Source: Castor canadensis (lineage: Eukaryota; Chordata; Mammalia; Rodentia; Castoridae). Taken from it: a stretch of 64,000 nt of DNA. The translations under genes were made by a program, and so were the position numbers. The DNA lies in NCBI RefSeq assembly GCF_047511655.1, contig NC_133401.1, forward strand, positions 14,106,001 to 14,170,000, read 5' to 3'. Each line of letters starts with the position of its first letter. The stretch's first letter is position 1. Of the stretch, positions 46,491 through 58,461 are shown piece by piece. The notes beneath the pieces were generated by a model that saw nothing but the letters and a program-made list of their open reading frames with translations, did no database searches and was not told where the DNA came from.

Positions 46491-46975
46491 GTAAGTCTGT
46501 CCCCTCCTCCTTCACAGAGAGTCCCAGCTGTGCAGGCTCAGGACAGAGCACTGTCACCTCCACCTTCCTCATGTGTCAGGAATAGTTAGCCCAGCCCTGG
46601 CCAAATTAGGGCCTCTCTTTAGAGAGAGGACCACATTCAAATAGACATTAGCCCATCCTGGGTCCACCTAAGGGACCCCTGGTCCAGCAGGTGCACAGTG
46701 GTGCTAGGAGCATCAGGGGTCCTGGATAAGAAGGGTGCAGGGCAGGCACAACTAGGACAGGGACTGGCGGTCCTTCTGGACCTGGAGGGTGGTGAATAGA
46801 AGGCAGAGCTTGTCACATCTGGAGGCAAATGAGGAAAGTAGACACAGGGAAGTAAGCTTTGGACTGCAGAGACCAGAACCTTCCAGGCTCAACCTGGCAC
46901 TTGCTTACTGGGTCTTTGACTTCAATGGCCCTCCTTCCCTGTCCCTTGCCATCTGTCCTCTCTCACTTCTCACAG

Positions 46976-47017
46976 GCCCCTCTCCCTGGCCCCAGGACAG
47001 CTGCTCCCATCTATGAG
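46976..47017 (+). CDS. psi3 cytoplasmic exon 3 (42 bp), first ITAM tyrosine
   Basis: cacag|gccc to tatgag|gtaagt, reading APLPGPRTAAPIYE, near-identical to psi1 and to the CEACAM3 tail. Confidence 0.8.
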
Positions 47018-47290
47018 GTAAGTGTGGAAGATGAATGTTCTGGTTCCACAGGTCCAAGGTGTACCCAGAACCTGTCCCCACCACATGCCTGGCTGAATTT
47101 TGAGATTCAGAAGACAGCAGTAAAAAAGGGAGCAGGGGTGGAGAGCAGAGGAGAGTGAGTCCTGAGGACTGGAGCCCTGAGCACAGCCAGGCCAGGGCAG
47201 CTAGCAGCCCCAGGTGGAGCAGGACCTGGAAGACTCTGGACCCTGTTCTGAGCAGGGCACAGGGGTCAGAGCCTCTATATTCCTTTACAG

Positions 47291-47356
47291 GAATTACTAA
47301 ACCCTGATGTGAACATTTACAGCCAGATTGACCACAAAGCATATGTGGCTTCTTAG
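47291..47356 (+). CDS. psi3 last exon, ITAM second half and stop
   Basis: ttacag|gaat, reading ELLNPDVNIYSQIDHKAYVAS then TAG at 47354-47356. With the previous exon it gives YEEL-x7-YSQI, which fits YxxL-x6-8-YxxL/I, and the VAS C-terminus of CEACAM3. This is the only complete ITAM in the window. Confidence 0.85.
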   Translation, partial: ELLNPDVNIYSQIDHKAYVAS

Positions 47357-47621
47357 TTTCCTCCAAAAACTGCAGCTTATCAGCAGACGAAGGGTCCTTC
47401 TAGGACCCCTGATCCTGGGTGGTGGGCCAGAGGTGGAGCCTGAGCCCTGAAGAGACTGTGACTTGAGAAGGGAAGGGAAGGGGTCCCTCCTGAGTTTCTG
47501 GAGGTTCAGAGAAGCAGTTCTGGGCTCTGGATGGGACAAGCAAAAGGCACCTATCCCCAAGGAAGAAGAGATCTTCTAGGAAAAGTGAAGGGAGCACTAG
47601 TAGTCACCTGGAAAGGAGCTG

Positions 47622-47627
47622 AATAAA
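47622..47627 (+). terminator. psi3 polyadenylation signal AATAAA
   Basis: Canonical signal 266 bases after the stop, preceded by gaaaggagct. The equivalent in unit 1 is altered. Confidence 0.6.
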
Positions 47628-48797
47628 GAGACCCTTCCCTCACTGGCTCTTTTTGTTTTCATGGGAACTTCTCTGAGCAGACATTCACCTGAAATTCCAA
47701 GGTCAGCTCTCTCCTGTGTCATGCAGAGGAAACATTATCACTAAGTTGTTCCCACATGGTCTGTCTTCCCAGGACACAGGAGCTGGGAGTTGGGAGCCAA
47801 GATGAAGGTCAGGGTTCAAGCCCAAGGAGTGATGAAATTCACAAGAGCTCTGCAGTCAGCAGACGTTCAGGGGTTCCCACATTTCAGAGCCTCACTGTGG
47901 CCTGCCCTGGCCATTGAGTGTCTCCTCCGCCCAGAAGGCCAGTGCTCAGGACATAACCCCTGTGGGGACACAGTGAGGGGCTGTCAGAGCAACTGAGGAA
48001 AGGACCAACCCAGGTTCAGACACCTAGCAAGGTCCTCCAGGCCTCTGGCCCCACACTCTTCATCACTTTCCACTCTACCCCTGACCGGGTCGCACTGGGA
48101 CAAGTCTCCTCTCCACACTGATCCTCCAGGGCAGAGGTACAGCTCCCTGCTTGAACATCTGCAGGTTCCATAGTGATAGAATAAAGTGCCTCCTCCCTGA
48201 CCTGACTCACAAGGCATCCACCTGCAACCTCTTCCACTCACCTGGGCTGCTGCTCTCAGTCCTCCTCTGAGAACCCGGGCAGGGTGATGGCCTCACACAC
48301 CTTTGCTCCAATCAGGTGCCACACTCCCACAAAGAAGCTGCCTCTGCACTAGAGCTCCAAGGGTGTTCTGCCAATGCCCCCAAGTGTCATCTGTCCTGGG
48401 ATGAGAAGCAGGAAAACAATAGAGTTTTGCGACATGATCTAGCCCTTATCCCACATCCACAGAGCCCCAGATTAGACAAGCTGACTTCTCTTGCATTTAA
48501 CACCTACAGGTGCTGTGACAAATTGCCATAAACACAGTAACATGAAACTACAGAAATCAACATGTTCCCATAGCTGGGATCTTTCTGGAGGCTCTGAGGG
48601 ACAGCCCCTTTCCTCACCTTTTCCAGTCTCTAACAGTCACCAGCTTTACAGGGCTATGGCCTCTTCTTTTATCTCGAAGTCAGCAGTGAGGCTTCCTGGA
48701 GCCCTTCTCTGAGCTACATCCATCTTCACACTTCCTGCTCCTTCCCTGACTCTCCTGCTTCCCTCTCTCAGTTCTAAAGAAAGGCCCTTGTGACTAT

Positions 48798-48823
48798 TAT
48801 TATTACTATATTATTATTATTTT
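48798..48823 (+). repeat. (ATT)n short repeat
   Basis: ctattattattactatatta at the left edge of the insertion in unit 3. Confidence 0.8.
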
Positions 48824-48924
48824 GTACCTGCAACACATGGTAAGGACCCACCTCTTCCTGGACACTGGGACAGAAGGCAAGCATTCCTAGAGCATTGTTA
48901 AATACTGTTAAAGTACTGTTACTG

Positions 48925-49111
48925 CCGGATGCTGGTGGTTCACACCTATACTCCTAGCTACTCAGGAGCAGAGATCAGGAGGATCGAAGTTTAAAGTCAG
49001 CCCAGGCAAATATTCCTTACACCCTATCTTGAAAAAAAACAATCACAAAAAGGGCTGGTGAACTGGCTCAGTGTTTTGGCTCTGAGTTCAAACCCCAGTA
49101 CCACAAAAAAA
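48925..49111 (+). mobile_element. Composite SINE
   Basis: Target-site duplication aagtactgttactg/aagtgctgttactg at 48911-48924 and 49112-49125, one mismatch. Confidence 0.85.
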
Positions 49112-49129
49112 AAGTGCTGTTACTGATAA

Positions 49130-50000
49130 GTCTTGTTTTAAACTTTCCCTTTGGGAAAGTGCTTTGGCCCAATGGAAGATCAATTGCAAAAACTGCCACA
49201 AAGGAGGGGCACTTCCACCCAACAGAAGAGTGGTGATTGTAGCAAACACAGTACTTCATTTGCATAACGGATTGTGCATGATGGGTGCAAACACAATCCT
49301 TCATCTGCTAACAGACTGTACCACTTTTGGTGCAAACATAGGGGATTGCTAAGATTGGTATAGATACCCCTGTCCCCTTCCCATTCTGGCTATATAAGCA
49401 GGCTGCGCAATTCACTTGTGAGCAGCTAGGAGACCATCCCCCCCTTCATGTTGCTCCCCTAATGTTATAACATAAGGCCCTAAGAAAGAATTTCTCTCCA
49501 ATGGCCTTGCACAACTTTGCTGAACTGGTGATGAGAAGAAAAAGAAGAGAAGAAGCATCAGTGATAGATAGGGAAGAGGCTGTCCTGGCAGCAGTAAAGC
49601 CAGCAAACTGAGCAGCCTGGGTAAAACTAACTGGAGGCAGCTGGCATCAGAGAATTTGGATGGGCAACAGAGAAAGTAAAAATAGCAGCTTCTTGGGATC
49701 AATGGTGGAGAGATCCCTCCTGCTTCAGGAGCTGTAGCTCTTAGGGCCCTGACTCCTGTGCAGCAACCACCCTTGCTGTTAGGTGCCTTGGGCCTGAACC
49801 CAAGGCCTGAGCCTTGCCCCACCTCCCTCACTATCAAAGGGCCAGTTCTGACTGCTGCTGCCACTGTTACCCACTCCACCACTTGCAAATACCCAGTGTC
49901 CAGAATGACCAGAGAAGTTTCCCCTCACCTATCCATAATTTCTATCTGCGTAGAAAGAACCCCAGCCAGCTGGTTTGTAACATACTCAACTAGATAAATT
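49130..50000 (+). mobile_element. Probable LTR-type insertion in the psi3 3' flank
   Basis: Absent from unit 1 at the matching place (near 15800). It has a TATA-like ggctatataagcagg at 49387-49402 after a region with repeated gcaaacacart(a/c)cttcat phrases. The end was not resolved. No protein is recognised; the open frame on the minus strand, 49412-49888, has no family match I know. Confidence 0.45.
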
Positions 50001-50661
50001 CTAACACCTTCCGATATCATAATCCTTAGTGTAATCTGTAAAGTGTCCTTTCCCATGTCAAACATTCACAGACTCTGAGGATGAGAATGGGTACTTCTTT
50101 GAAAGAATCTGTCTACTACACTTCAGCCATTTTGTTATTGTCTTTCACTAACTACACATGGGCACTTGTACTTGACTGCACTGGTCTGATGTCAGGTCCT
50201 GCAATGTCATCCATAAAACCACCCAACTTCTGACAGGCAAGTGTAGATACATGGTATTCCCTCACTCACTGCCTTCTCCTTGGTGATAAAGGTCATCCTT
50301 TAGGAATAGAAGAACTGGAAGATCCCAGCTCACCAGTTCTTCAATAGCTGGCATTCGTCAGCACCAAGGACAGCGTCTCAGGGCCACTGGTTCCCAGACT
50401 CTGCAGCAGGGAAGAGGCAGATGACAAAAGACTGCAGGAGAAGCTGCCTGTTTCTCTCCTACCCAAGAAAGATACAGTGAGAACATTTTTACAAGGAAAA
50501 TCGAAGTCTCTGTTTCGATAGTGTGCATCCTCTGCACATGGAGGGACATTTACCAGTGCATCTCCCCGCCCGGCAGATGGCTGTGTCCCTGAGTGTGGCC
50601 TTGGGGAGGCTGAGAGTCTGCTCAGACTCACAGTGAGTGTTTCTGTTCCTGAGACTCAGGG

Positions 50662-50727
50662 GCTGGGGGTGTGGCTCAGTGGTAGAGCTCTTGCCTATCA
50701 TAGGTGAGTCCCAGTTCAATCAGCAAT
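50662..50727 (+). mobile_element. ID-like SINE shared with unit 1
   Basis: ggctgggggtgtggctcagt; same place as 16441-16505. Confidence 0.75.
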
Positions 50728-51529
50728 AGTGTCAACTTAATTAATTAACAAACAAACCCTCTGACACTCAGGATATAGTTTCTGCCCATAACACTGTGGG
50801 AACTTTTCATGATTAACTTCTGACCTTGGGACCACATTCATCACCCAGTCTGGAGGCCCCCTGAGCACAGCACCTACTTCTCTGTGCCGTACCTGAGCCT
50901 CAGGTTCATTCCATCCAATATCCCTGCAGATCTCACACTAAAACCACCCAGTCACTCTGTGTCAGGATCACCTGTGTCCTCAGGGGGTTCCCCCTAGATA
51001 TGGATGGGGAAAGATCCCTCCTCACATCCCCCATCTGCGCAGTCACCAGGGTTCTCTGTAGCCTGTCCTATCTTCTGGACACAGCCTCAGCTTCTGACAG
51101 GTGGAGGTGAGGCTCTGTCTCTCCAGGAGCCCTTCCAGCTCCTACCAAGTGAATCTGCTCACCCATGTGACCCTCCTTTCAACAGATGCCTTGTGCTCTG
51201 AAGTCCTAGACACCTGCTTCCACATCATGCAAACATCAGAAAATTGACACCCACTCAACCCAAGGCACGTGTCTGGCCAGAGTCACCAGGTGAGATGCTG
51301 AGACTCCACACACTTGAAGCCTCAGTATGCAGGAGCATCCTAGTCCCTTTTCTGCCTCTCTAGAGGCTAGTGATCCCCACAGGCTGTCTCGGACTCCCAG
51401 GACCTGTGCATACCTCAGCCTCACTGACCCTCTGCAAGATAAGAACTGAGGGAATCATAGGCACTAGAGCATTCCACCATCAAGAACCCCTCCTGAGTTT
51501 GCCCTTCCTCATGTCTAACAGGGACAGAC

Positions 51530-53400
51530 ACACAACACACCTCTTCCCACCATCTGGCCCTAAAGTCAACCCCAGGCTGCCTTCCCTCCTACCAGCCCAG
51601 CTGCAGCAGGATGACCTCCTTGCTGCTTTTTCTCCATGAATGCAAGTCCCAGCTACTGTGTCATTGCTGGAAGGCCTCTCCTCCCACCAGGAGCCCAAAC
51701 CTACCAGTTGATCTACTTCAAGAACAAAGCTCTCAGCCAGCTGCTCCTCTCAGGTGCCTCCTACACCTCACCTGACCCATCCCATCCTGCCCTAGCCACA
51801 CTTTGCCCCCTGGTCCCCTGGGCATATCCAGGGAGACATGCTCACAGCAAGCTGTAGGCTCATGGCCACGGCCAGATTTCAGAGTAATTAAACATGTAGT
51901 GAGAAAAGCAAGAGGAAGAGCTTTCCCTTATATTACTGTTCTGCATAGCCATGACATCAAGATATAAAAAGAAAACCTCATAACTCCCAGTGAACATTTC
52001 ATTCTAATCCTCTCTGTTACCTGTGGGCAACACCAAATCCACATAGCTACCCCAGATGTAAGGCTCCAACATCTGGACGTGGGTAGGTGAACAAACCACA
52101 AATACCATCACTTGTTAATTTACAAACACTCCACCCTCTGTAATGAGGGCGTCTCATTGCCACCAAACCTCTTGCTGATACCATTCTCCCTCTCATTCAG
52201 GGAAGGTGAAAATGTATCCCCCTCATGCCTTCTCATCTCAGGCAAAAATAAATAAAAATAAATGTAAGGATAACTCAGAAGTTTGAAGAGACCCATGAAT
52301 TCCTGATAATCCAGTCACTATGACCCAAAACTTCTCCCAAGGCCATGGAAAAGATGGATTCCTGGGCTCTGGGCCTCACCCCTTTCTTGCCCATGTGAGG
52401 ACACACATCAGAGCACTGAGGGGGCAGGACGCTGAGCCAGGTGAGCCCGCACACCATCAGGTTCAGGTGTGTGAGCTCCGACATCCTTAGTAGATCCTGT
52501 CATAATCTCACCAGGATGGCTAATTGCAAGTTAATAGGGGACCTAAGACCCTTCTGTCCCCATCCCACACAGTGTCACCTATCCTGGGACACCTCCTTAG
52601 TCCCCTGCTGAGGAAGGACAGTGTGACTTTCACATCTCACCAAAAGCTTGATTGTGAAGAGCTAGGAGGGGGGCCTTTACATGATCTCCCCCAATTCTGT
52701 GGGATCTGGCAGGAGAGGGAGAGCTAGAGAACCCAGATTCACGTGACCTCAGAGCAGTTCCTGTGCTTCTGAGAAGCATGAGGGTCATGAGGTGTGACAG
52801 GTGGCTCTGAGCTGAAGCCTGGTCCTCTGCTAAGGGAGTCCCCCCCGATGGGGTCTGACACAGTGAGGTCCGGATGCCCTGAGGATGTGGAGTTCCTCAG
52901 ATAAGAGAGAAAGAGGCTAAGAGCCCCACGCCAGCCCTGGTTTTGGGGCTTAGCAGACTGTGAGGTCATCGGGTGGGAAGGTATGGAGGCTTGTCCATCT
53001 GAGCACTGTGGCTCATGTGAGGACACAGGGACATTGATCCTCCCCTCTCTTCCTCATATACATTCCATCCCAGCCCAAGGGTCAGGAACATAGCTCTGCA
53101 TCCCCAGTATGGCAGACACAGCTTGAACTGACACCAACCACAAACCTGAGTTCAATGACATTTGATGGGCAGGAAAGAGAACAGCTTGGTTGGAAGATAG
53201 CAATAATTGCAGATACAAACTCCAGTATCGACAAAAAAAAGAATTGCAGACAGAAACTGAGGCCAAATCACAATTATATGTGGATTTGAGAAATGCTTAA
53301 AGATGTTGCGTAAAACATTTCTCCTGGTCCTGTTATCTGCACTTTCCTCACTGTTCACCAGAGGGTGGTAACTCACCCCCAGCTGTGTCTGGGTCCCTCT
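51530..53400 (+). repeat. Upstream duplication module, copy 3
   Basis: 51530-52280 matches 1965-2780; 52740-53150 matches 2770-3210; 53160-53400 resembles 3220-3500. In unit 1 the leader exon follows about 300 bases later; here none is seen, but an A-exon fragment lies at 54.1 kb. Confidence 0.8.
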
Positions 53401-54021
53401 TACACAGGGCCCACCCATCAGCAGGGCCTGCACCTCTTCTGCAAGGCCTCACCTCCACATCCCATGTGGCTTCTGCCAGCTCCACCCTGAAAGGCATCAC
53501 TCCTGCAGGCAGCTCCTCCCCCTGTACCCTTTATCCATCCCAGGGTAATGTTCAACTGGCTTCAGGTATCAGTCAAAAAAGACCCTTTTCCTTGGTTGCC
53601 AATCAACTGTCTGATAGGATAGGAATCGTGGTAGGTGAGCAGAAACTCTTGCAGTGCTGGCACTCCCAGGCAGCACTGAGGCCTACGCCTGGGACTGGCA
53701 GACCCAGAGACTTACATGTAGCTCTAGGCACTAAGGATAGAAACCTATTGCTCTGGTCTTTGACGACCATCTACCAATCATCAACCCTGGCACTTTGGAA
53801 GCCTTTATAATCCTCAGTTTCCAGCAGCAGACATCGGCAAACAGCAGGTGGCCCCACCATCTCTGACTGTTCAGGTCCTCCTGCAACTGCTGTGATACAC
53901 ATTCCTGCCTGGTTCTTTTAAAACTTAGGTTGGCTGAGGGGGTGACTTTGAAAGGCTAACTCTGGTAAAGAGAGGCCACTGTAGGGATCAAAGATAACAC
54001 ACAGGGTAATCTCTGTTGTCA

Positions 54022-54168
54022 CCAGACAGTGACAGGCTAAAGCTGTCCAAGAGCAAATGACTCTCTATTTATTAATCAGTGTCACAAGGAATGAGACAGG
54101 ACCCAATGAGTGTGAAATGTGGAGCTGACTGAATACTGGCCTAGTGTCAGTCATGCTGAATGCTCTCT
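54022..54168 (+). pseudogene. Orphan CEACAM A-exon 3' half
   Basis: gacaggctaaagctgtccaa, then agtgtcacaaggaatgagac, gagtgtgaaatgtggag, and tgctctct|gtgagt: the second half of an A exon with its donor. Stops (gactga, atgact) and missing bases interrupt it; the first half is gone. The preceding intron phrases (gtcctcctgcaactgctgtg, cctgcctggttct) also match units 1-3. It is the relic of a further CEACAM unit between psi3 and psi4. Confidence 0.8.
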
Positions 54169-54843
54169 GTGAGTAACTGTTCTTTCATGGCCCTGGCTAC
54201 CTTCTTGAACACACAGGGCCAGAGGCCAGACCACTCAGTCCCCTTGAGTTCAAATACACAGACTCTCATCCCTGGACACCCAGGCTGGCCATGCCATCCG
54301 GCCCCAGGCACACCCAGGCAGCCTAGCCTTGAGCTAAGGATACAGGGAAGGAAGTGCTTCTATGTGGAGAAGTTGTGGTCACCTCCTATGATGCAGAAAC
54401 AGGACATGTCTCAGACTCAGGTTCAGTGAAAAGAGGGATACATGGTTGGGACTTTAAAGCAAATTAGCTCAGAAACTTCAGTGAGCTGAGATAGAGCTGG
54501 GGCTGAGGAGGGGCATGGCCAGGCCTGCTGGAAGGGTGGAGTCTGCAGGGAGTTGAGGGGGTGGAGGACAGCATAGAGCCTGTCCTTACGCCCAAGGAGG
54601 ACGGAGCACCATTCCCAACCCAGGTAAAATTTTCACAGCAGCTGTACACACAGCCAGTCCCCAGGACAGACAGATGTGGTCTTCCAATGCTAAACGTGCT
54701 CCGGGGTGTGGAATCTGAAGGCTGTATCCCAGATGGGTGGGAGTGAGGTTGACAATGATACCCAAGAGAACATTGTATCTGACAACAGATTCTTAGATAC
54801 TATGCAAAAGTGTGAGCAACAAAAGGAAAATTTGACAAATCAC

Positions 54844-55054
54844 ATTTTTTTTCAGTACTGGGTAATTTAACCCAGCCTTCCCACTTTCTAGGCAAGCGCT
54901 GTACCATTTTAGCCATGCCCTCCACCCTTTTGCTTCATTTGGTTTTTGTGATAGGGTCTCACTAACTTTGCTTGGCTTGGCCTCAAACTTGTGATCCTCT
55001 AGCCTCCACCCTCCAAATAGCTGGGATTAGAGGTGTTCACCACCATGCCTGGCT
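54844..55054 (-). mobile_element. Composite SINE, old
   Basis: cagtactgggtaatttaacc and agctgggattagaggtgttc; well diverged. Confidence 0.65.
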
Positions 55055-55069
55055 GATAAATTGCAGTTT

Positions 55070-56400
55070 ATCAAGATTAACACTTTTGTATATCAAAGTA
55101 TATTATCAACGAAGTTAAAAAAAAAAACCTCTAGAATGGGGAAAAATATTTGGAAATCATATGTGTGTTAAGGGTTTCATGTTCAGAATATATAAGAACT
55201 GTACAACTCATCAACAAAAGACACCTAATTTAAAAATGGGCAGAGAACTTGAACAGCCTTGTCTGCAAAGAGGATGTATGAATGGCTCAGTGTCACAGGC
55301 CATGACAGAAATGCAAATCAAAGTCACAGTGAGCTCCCGTGCACACCACAGCATTTGTATAACAGTTAACAAAAGTTATTAACGAGCACGGGGGAGGATG
55401 TGGAGAAATCGGCCTCTGTGCTTCACTTGGGGAACAGGAAATGCTGCAGGCGCTGTGGGAAACACTTGGGCAGTGCCTAGCAGAGCCTCAGAGTGGCCAC
55501 GTGCCCAGAGCCCTGCTGCTGGGTACAAACTCAGTAACAAGTAGATACTTGCAGTCCAGTGTCACTGCAGCATCACCCGTGATAGACAAGACACTCAAGT
55601 GTCCATCAACACATGAACACATGAACATGGCATTGACATACATTCAAATTTAGGGGAGGCGTACGGGGGTTGGAATTTCAGGGCTTTGAACTTGCTGAGC
55701 AGACATTCTACCACTTGAGCCATAACCCCCAGACCTTTTTGTTTTCATTATTTTTCAAAAAGGGTCTTGTTTTTATGCCTGGGTCAGCCTGAATCACAAT
55801 CCTTCTATTTACACTTCCTGTTTAGCTGGTATGATAGGTTCATACCACTGTGCTCAGCTTCTTATTGATTGAAATGGTGTCTTGGCAACTTTTTGCTCAG
55901 GCTGACCTTGAACTATGATCCTCCCAATCTTTATCTCCCAAGTAGCTAGGATTATAGGCATGAGCCACTGTGCCAAACATTTTTTGCAGGGTAGGGGTAA
56001 CTGAGTTTTGAACTCAGGTCCTCATGCTTACTAGTCAGGCACTCCATCACTTGCACCACTCACCCAGCCCTGGAATATTGATCACCATAATCCATAAATT
56101 CTGATACATGCTACAACATGGGTAAACCTGAAAACATTATTAAGCAAGAAACAAAATAGCACGTGTTTGCATTATTTCATTTATGTGAAATACCAAAAAT
56201 ACACAAATGCACAAAGATAGGAAGTAGACTAAAGGTTTTCAGAGACTAGGATTGCTTAATGGTTAGAGTTTTAGTTTAATTGATGAAATTTCCGCAAGTA
56301 GTAGTCATAATTGTACAGTTGAATGTAATTAATGGCATTTATGTACATACTTAAAACGCTTAAGATAGCATTTTTACAATATGCTACAACAATTAAAAAG
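55070..56400 (+). mobile_element. Ancient L1 3' end (L1M type), split by SINEs
   Basis: 55100-55650 and 56070-56400 form one old L1 3' end (agatacttgcagtccagtgt, tgaatgtaattaat), copy of 34117-34640. SINEs at 55666-56069 interrupt it. Confidence 0.6.
55666..56069 (-). mobile_element. Two or three fused composite SINEs
   Basis: Two ID-like parts (near 55680-55730 and 56010-56065) flank two B1-like parts. The block is missing in unit 3 at 34.2 kb, so it is later than the duplication. Confidence 0.7.
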
Positions 56401-57825
56401 ACTTCAGGGAAGATGTAGGGGATACTTTGGTCAGCTAATTCTCCTTGTACTCACCCAACCACCTGGAGGGCAGAGCCCACCCACCTGCGCCCAGCAACAA
56501 GGCAGCTTACACAATTTGAATCCATCACTGCTGCAGTTCTCCACGTAACCTACAGGGGGCGACATCAGGTCACACAGGCCGCACACAACAAATTAAATTT
56601 CGTGAGCGGTGATGTAGCCTGGTTTCCAAACCTTCTCGACCAAATCCTACTGTGTCCCTCCCATGTACCTGTTCTACTCCATGTCTCCTCCCTGGCCTCT
56701 GAAGACTCTGCTCTGCCAGGTGTCTCTGTGTAGCCTCTTCTCTCCTGGCATCACCCATTAGGAAAGCAGGGTAACCACAGGAGAGTCACCTGGGCAGAGG
56801 ACAGAGGTCACTCAGAAAATTCAAAAAGGACATGAGCAGACCTGAGTCACAGTTCAGCCCCCACACAGAGATGCAGAATCTCTCTGGCACCGTCCCCTGA
56901 GACAACCAAGATCATAGTCACTAGACTCCACCACCACAGTCTTCCCTTGCCAAGACACACAGGTGTGTGTTCCTGCATGCCTAGAACTCGCAGCTCCTTC
57001 TCAGAAACTGCTATTGAGTCTCTGTCCCTGGATCAGTGCTAGGCTGTTGATACAGAGACAGAGGACAGGTCCCTTTCACTGTGGTCACTCAGCAGGCCCC
57101 TTTCCAGCTCCCAGAGCGGCATCTGTCACCTTCCTGATGGGAATAAAACCCACCTTCCCAGTGCATTTTTTGCTTGTTTGTTTGTTTGTTTTGTTTTGCA
57201 GTACTGGGGCGTGAACTCAAGGTCTACAACTTGAGCCACTCCACCAGCCTTTTTTTGTATTGGGTTTTTTCAAGATAGGGTCTCATGAACTATTTCCCTG
57301 GGCTGGCTTTGAACCATGATCCTACTGATCTCTGCCTCCTGAGTAGCTAAGATTACAGGTGTGAACCACTGGTGCCCAGCTTCTTCACAGTGCATTTGAG
57401 AACAGAGGGAAGACCAAGTGTCCAGCTGTGTTTCTATGTCACAAAAGGAAAGAGTCCCTTGTGTTTGGGAACCCAGGGGGCTCCCTGTGGGGTGCTGACA
57501 GCACCAAGGCCAGAACACAGAGTTTGCCACTGGGGTGAGGGGGAACAGGGGACCCCCATCAGCCTTGCTTCTCACAGTGTGATCAGGGGACTAAAACCTA
57601 ACAAAAAGGAATGGGCCAAAGGACATGAGGCAGGACTGAGAAGGGAAGGGACAGAGAGAATTCCTGGACACACCCTGCCTCCAGCCCATGCCAAGAGCTT
57701 CTGCCCTGGGGAGAAGCTCAGCTCAGAGGGAGGAAGGACAGGAGTGCTCATCACTCCTGCCCTGTGTCAGTTTTGGAGCAGAAGCTCTTCTCCACAGAGG
57801 GAGAACAGAGCAGGCAGCAGACACC
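56400..57825 (+). repeat. 5' flank of psi4, copy of the psi3 flank
   Basis: Colinear with 34640-36129 and carrying one extra SINE at 57169-57382. Confidence 0.75.
57169..57382 (-). mobile_element. Composite SINE
   Basis: Target-site duplication cttc(c/a)cagtgcattt at 57154-57168 and 57383-57397. Confidence 0.85.
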
Positions 57826-57889
57826 ATGGAGACCCTCTCAGTCCCTCCCCACAGAGGGCATGTCCCCTGGCAGGGGCTCCTGCTCACAG
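57826..57889 (+). CDS. psi4 exon 1: leader, intact
   Basis: accATGGAG context, 64 bases, METLSVPPHRGHVPWQGLLLT, donor cacag|gtgagg. It is the leader closest to human CEACAM leaders (HRGHVPWQGLLLT). Confidence 0.85.
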
Positions 57890-57946
57890 GTGAGGAGATG
57901 ATTACCTGAGAGTGAGTGGGAAGTGGGGATCACAGAGACTGGCTGG

Positions 57947-58461
57947 TGGACATTAGATCAAGGGCAAACACAACAAGGGGATTGGACTATGAGCACATGA
58001 TAAAAGCGAGAGCACACAAGGGAGGGGTGAGGATAGGTAAGACACCTAAAAAACTAGCTAGCATTTGTTGCCCTTAACGCAGAGAAACTAAAGCAGATAC
58101 CTTAAAGCAACGGAGGCCAATAGGAAAAGGAGACCAGGAACTAGAGAAAAGGTTAGATTAAAAAGAATTAACCTAGAAGGTAACACCCACGCACAGGAAA
58201 TCAATGTGAGTCAATGCCCTGTATAGCTATCCTTATCTCAACCAGCAAAACCCCTTGTTCCTTCCTATTATTGCTTATACTCTCTCTACAACAAAATTAG
58301 AGATAAGGGCAAAATAGTTTCTGCTGGGTATTGAGGGGGGGAGCGGGAGGGGGTGGAGTGGGTGGTAAGGGAGGGGGTGGGGGCAGGGGGGAGAAACAAA
58401 CCAAGCCTTGTATGCACATATGAATAATAAAAGAAAAATGAAAAAAAAAAAAAAAAAAAAA
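57947..58461 (+). mobile_element. Young L1, 5'-truncated (3' UTR only)
   Basis: 515 bases ending in a 22-base poly(A). Perfect target-site duplication acagagactggctgg at 57932-57946 and 58462-58476. A G-rich tract lies at about 58332-58395. Almost identical, inverted, to 61188-61700. Confidence 0.92.

Larger units (their letters stand above)
36130..47356 (+). pseudogene. CEACAM unit 3 (psi3), CEACAM3/4-like with intact ITAM motif
   Basis: Exons: leader 36130-36192, N 37020-37378, A 40720-40995, B 41465-41692, A2 43701-43974, TM 44878-44996, tail 46068-46120, 46460-46490, 46976-47017 and 47291-47356. The last two exons give an ITAM-like YEELL...YSQI and a VAS* C-terminus as in CEACAM3. Lesions: one base missing in the leader, one in N (stop 37328), a TAG in A, a SINE at the B donor, A2 of 274 bases (expected 276), one extra G in TM and one base missing in the second tail exon. 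Several are single-base, some in homopolymers, so assembly error should be considered. The A-exon stop and the SINE are not of that kind. Confidence 0.85.
47630..50660 (+). other. 3' flank of psi3
   Basis: Duplicate of 14660-16440 without a recognised gene. About 48790-50020 is an insertion relative to unit 1. Confidence 0.6.

Noticed and set aside
49412-49888. 158-codon open frame on the minus strand
   Set aside because: It lies in an insertion with LTR-like traits, its composition looks random, and I see no domain or splice context.
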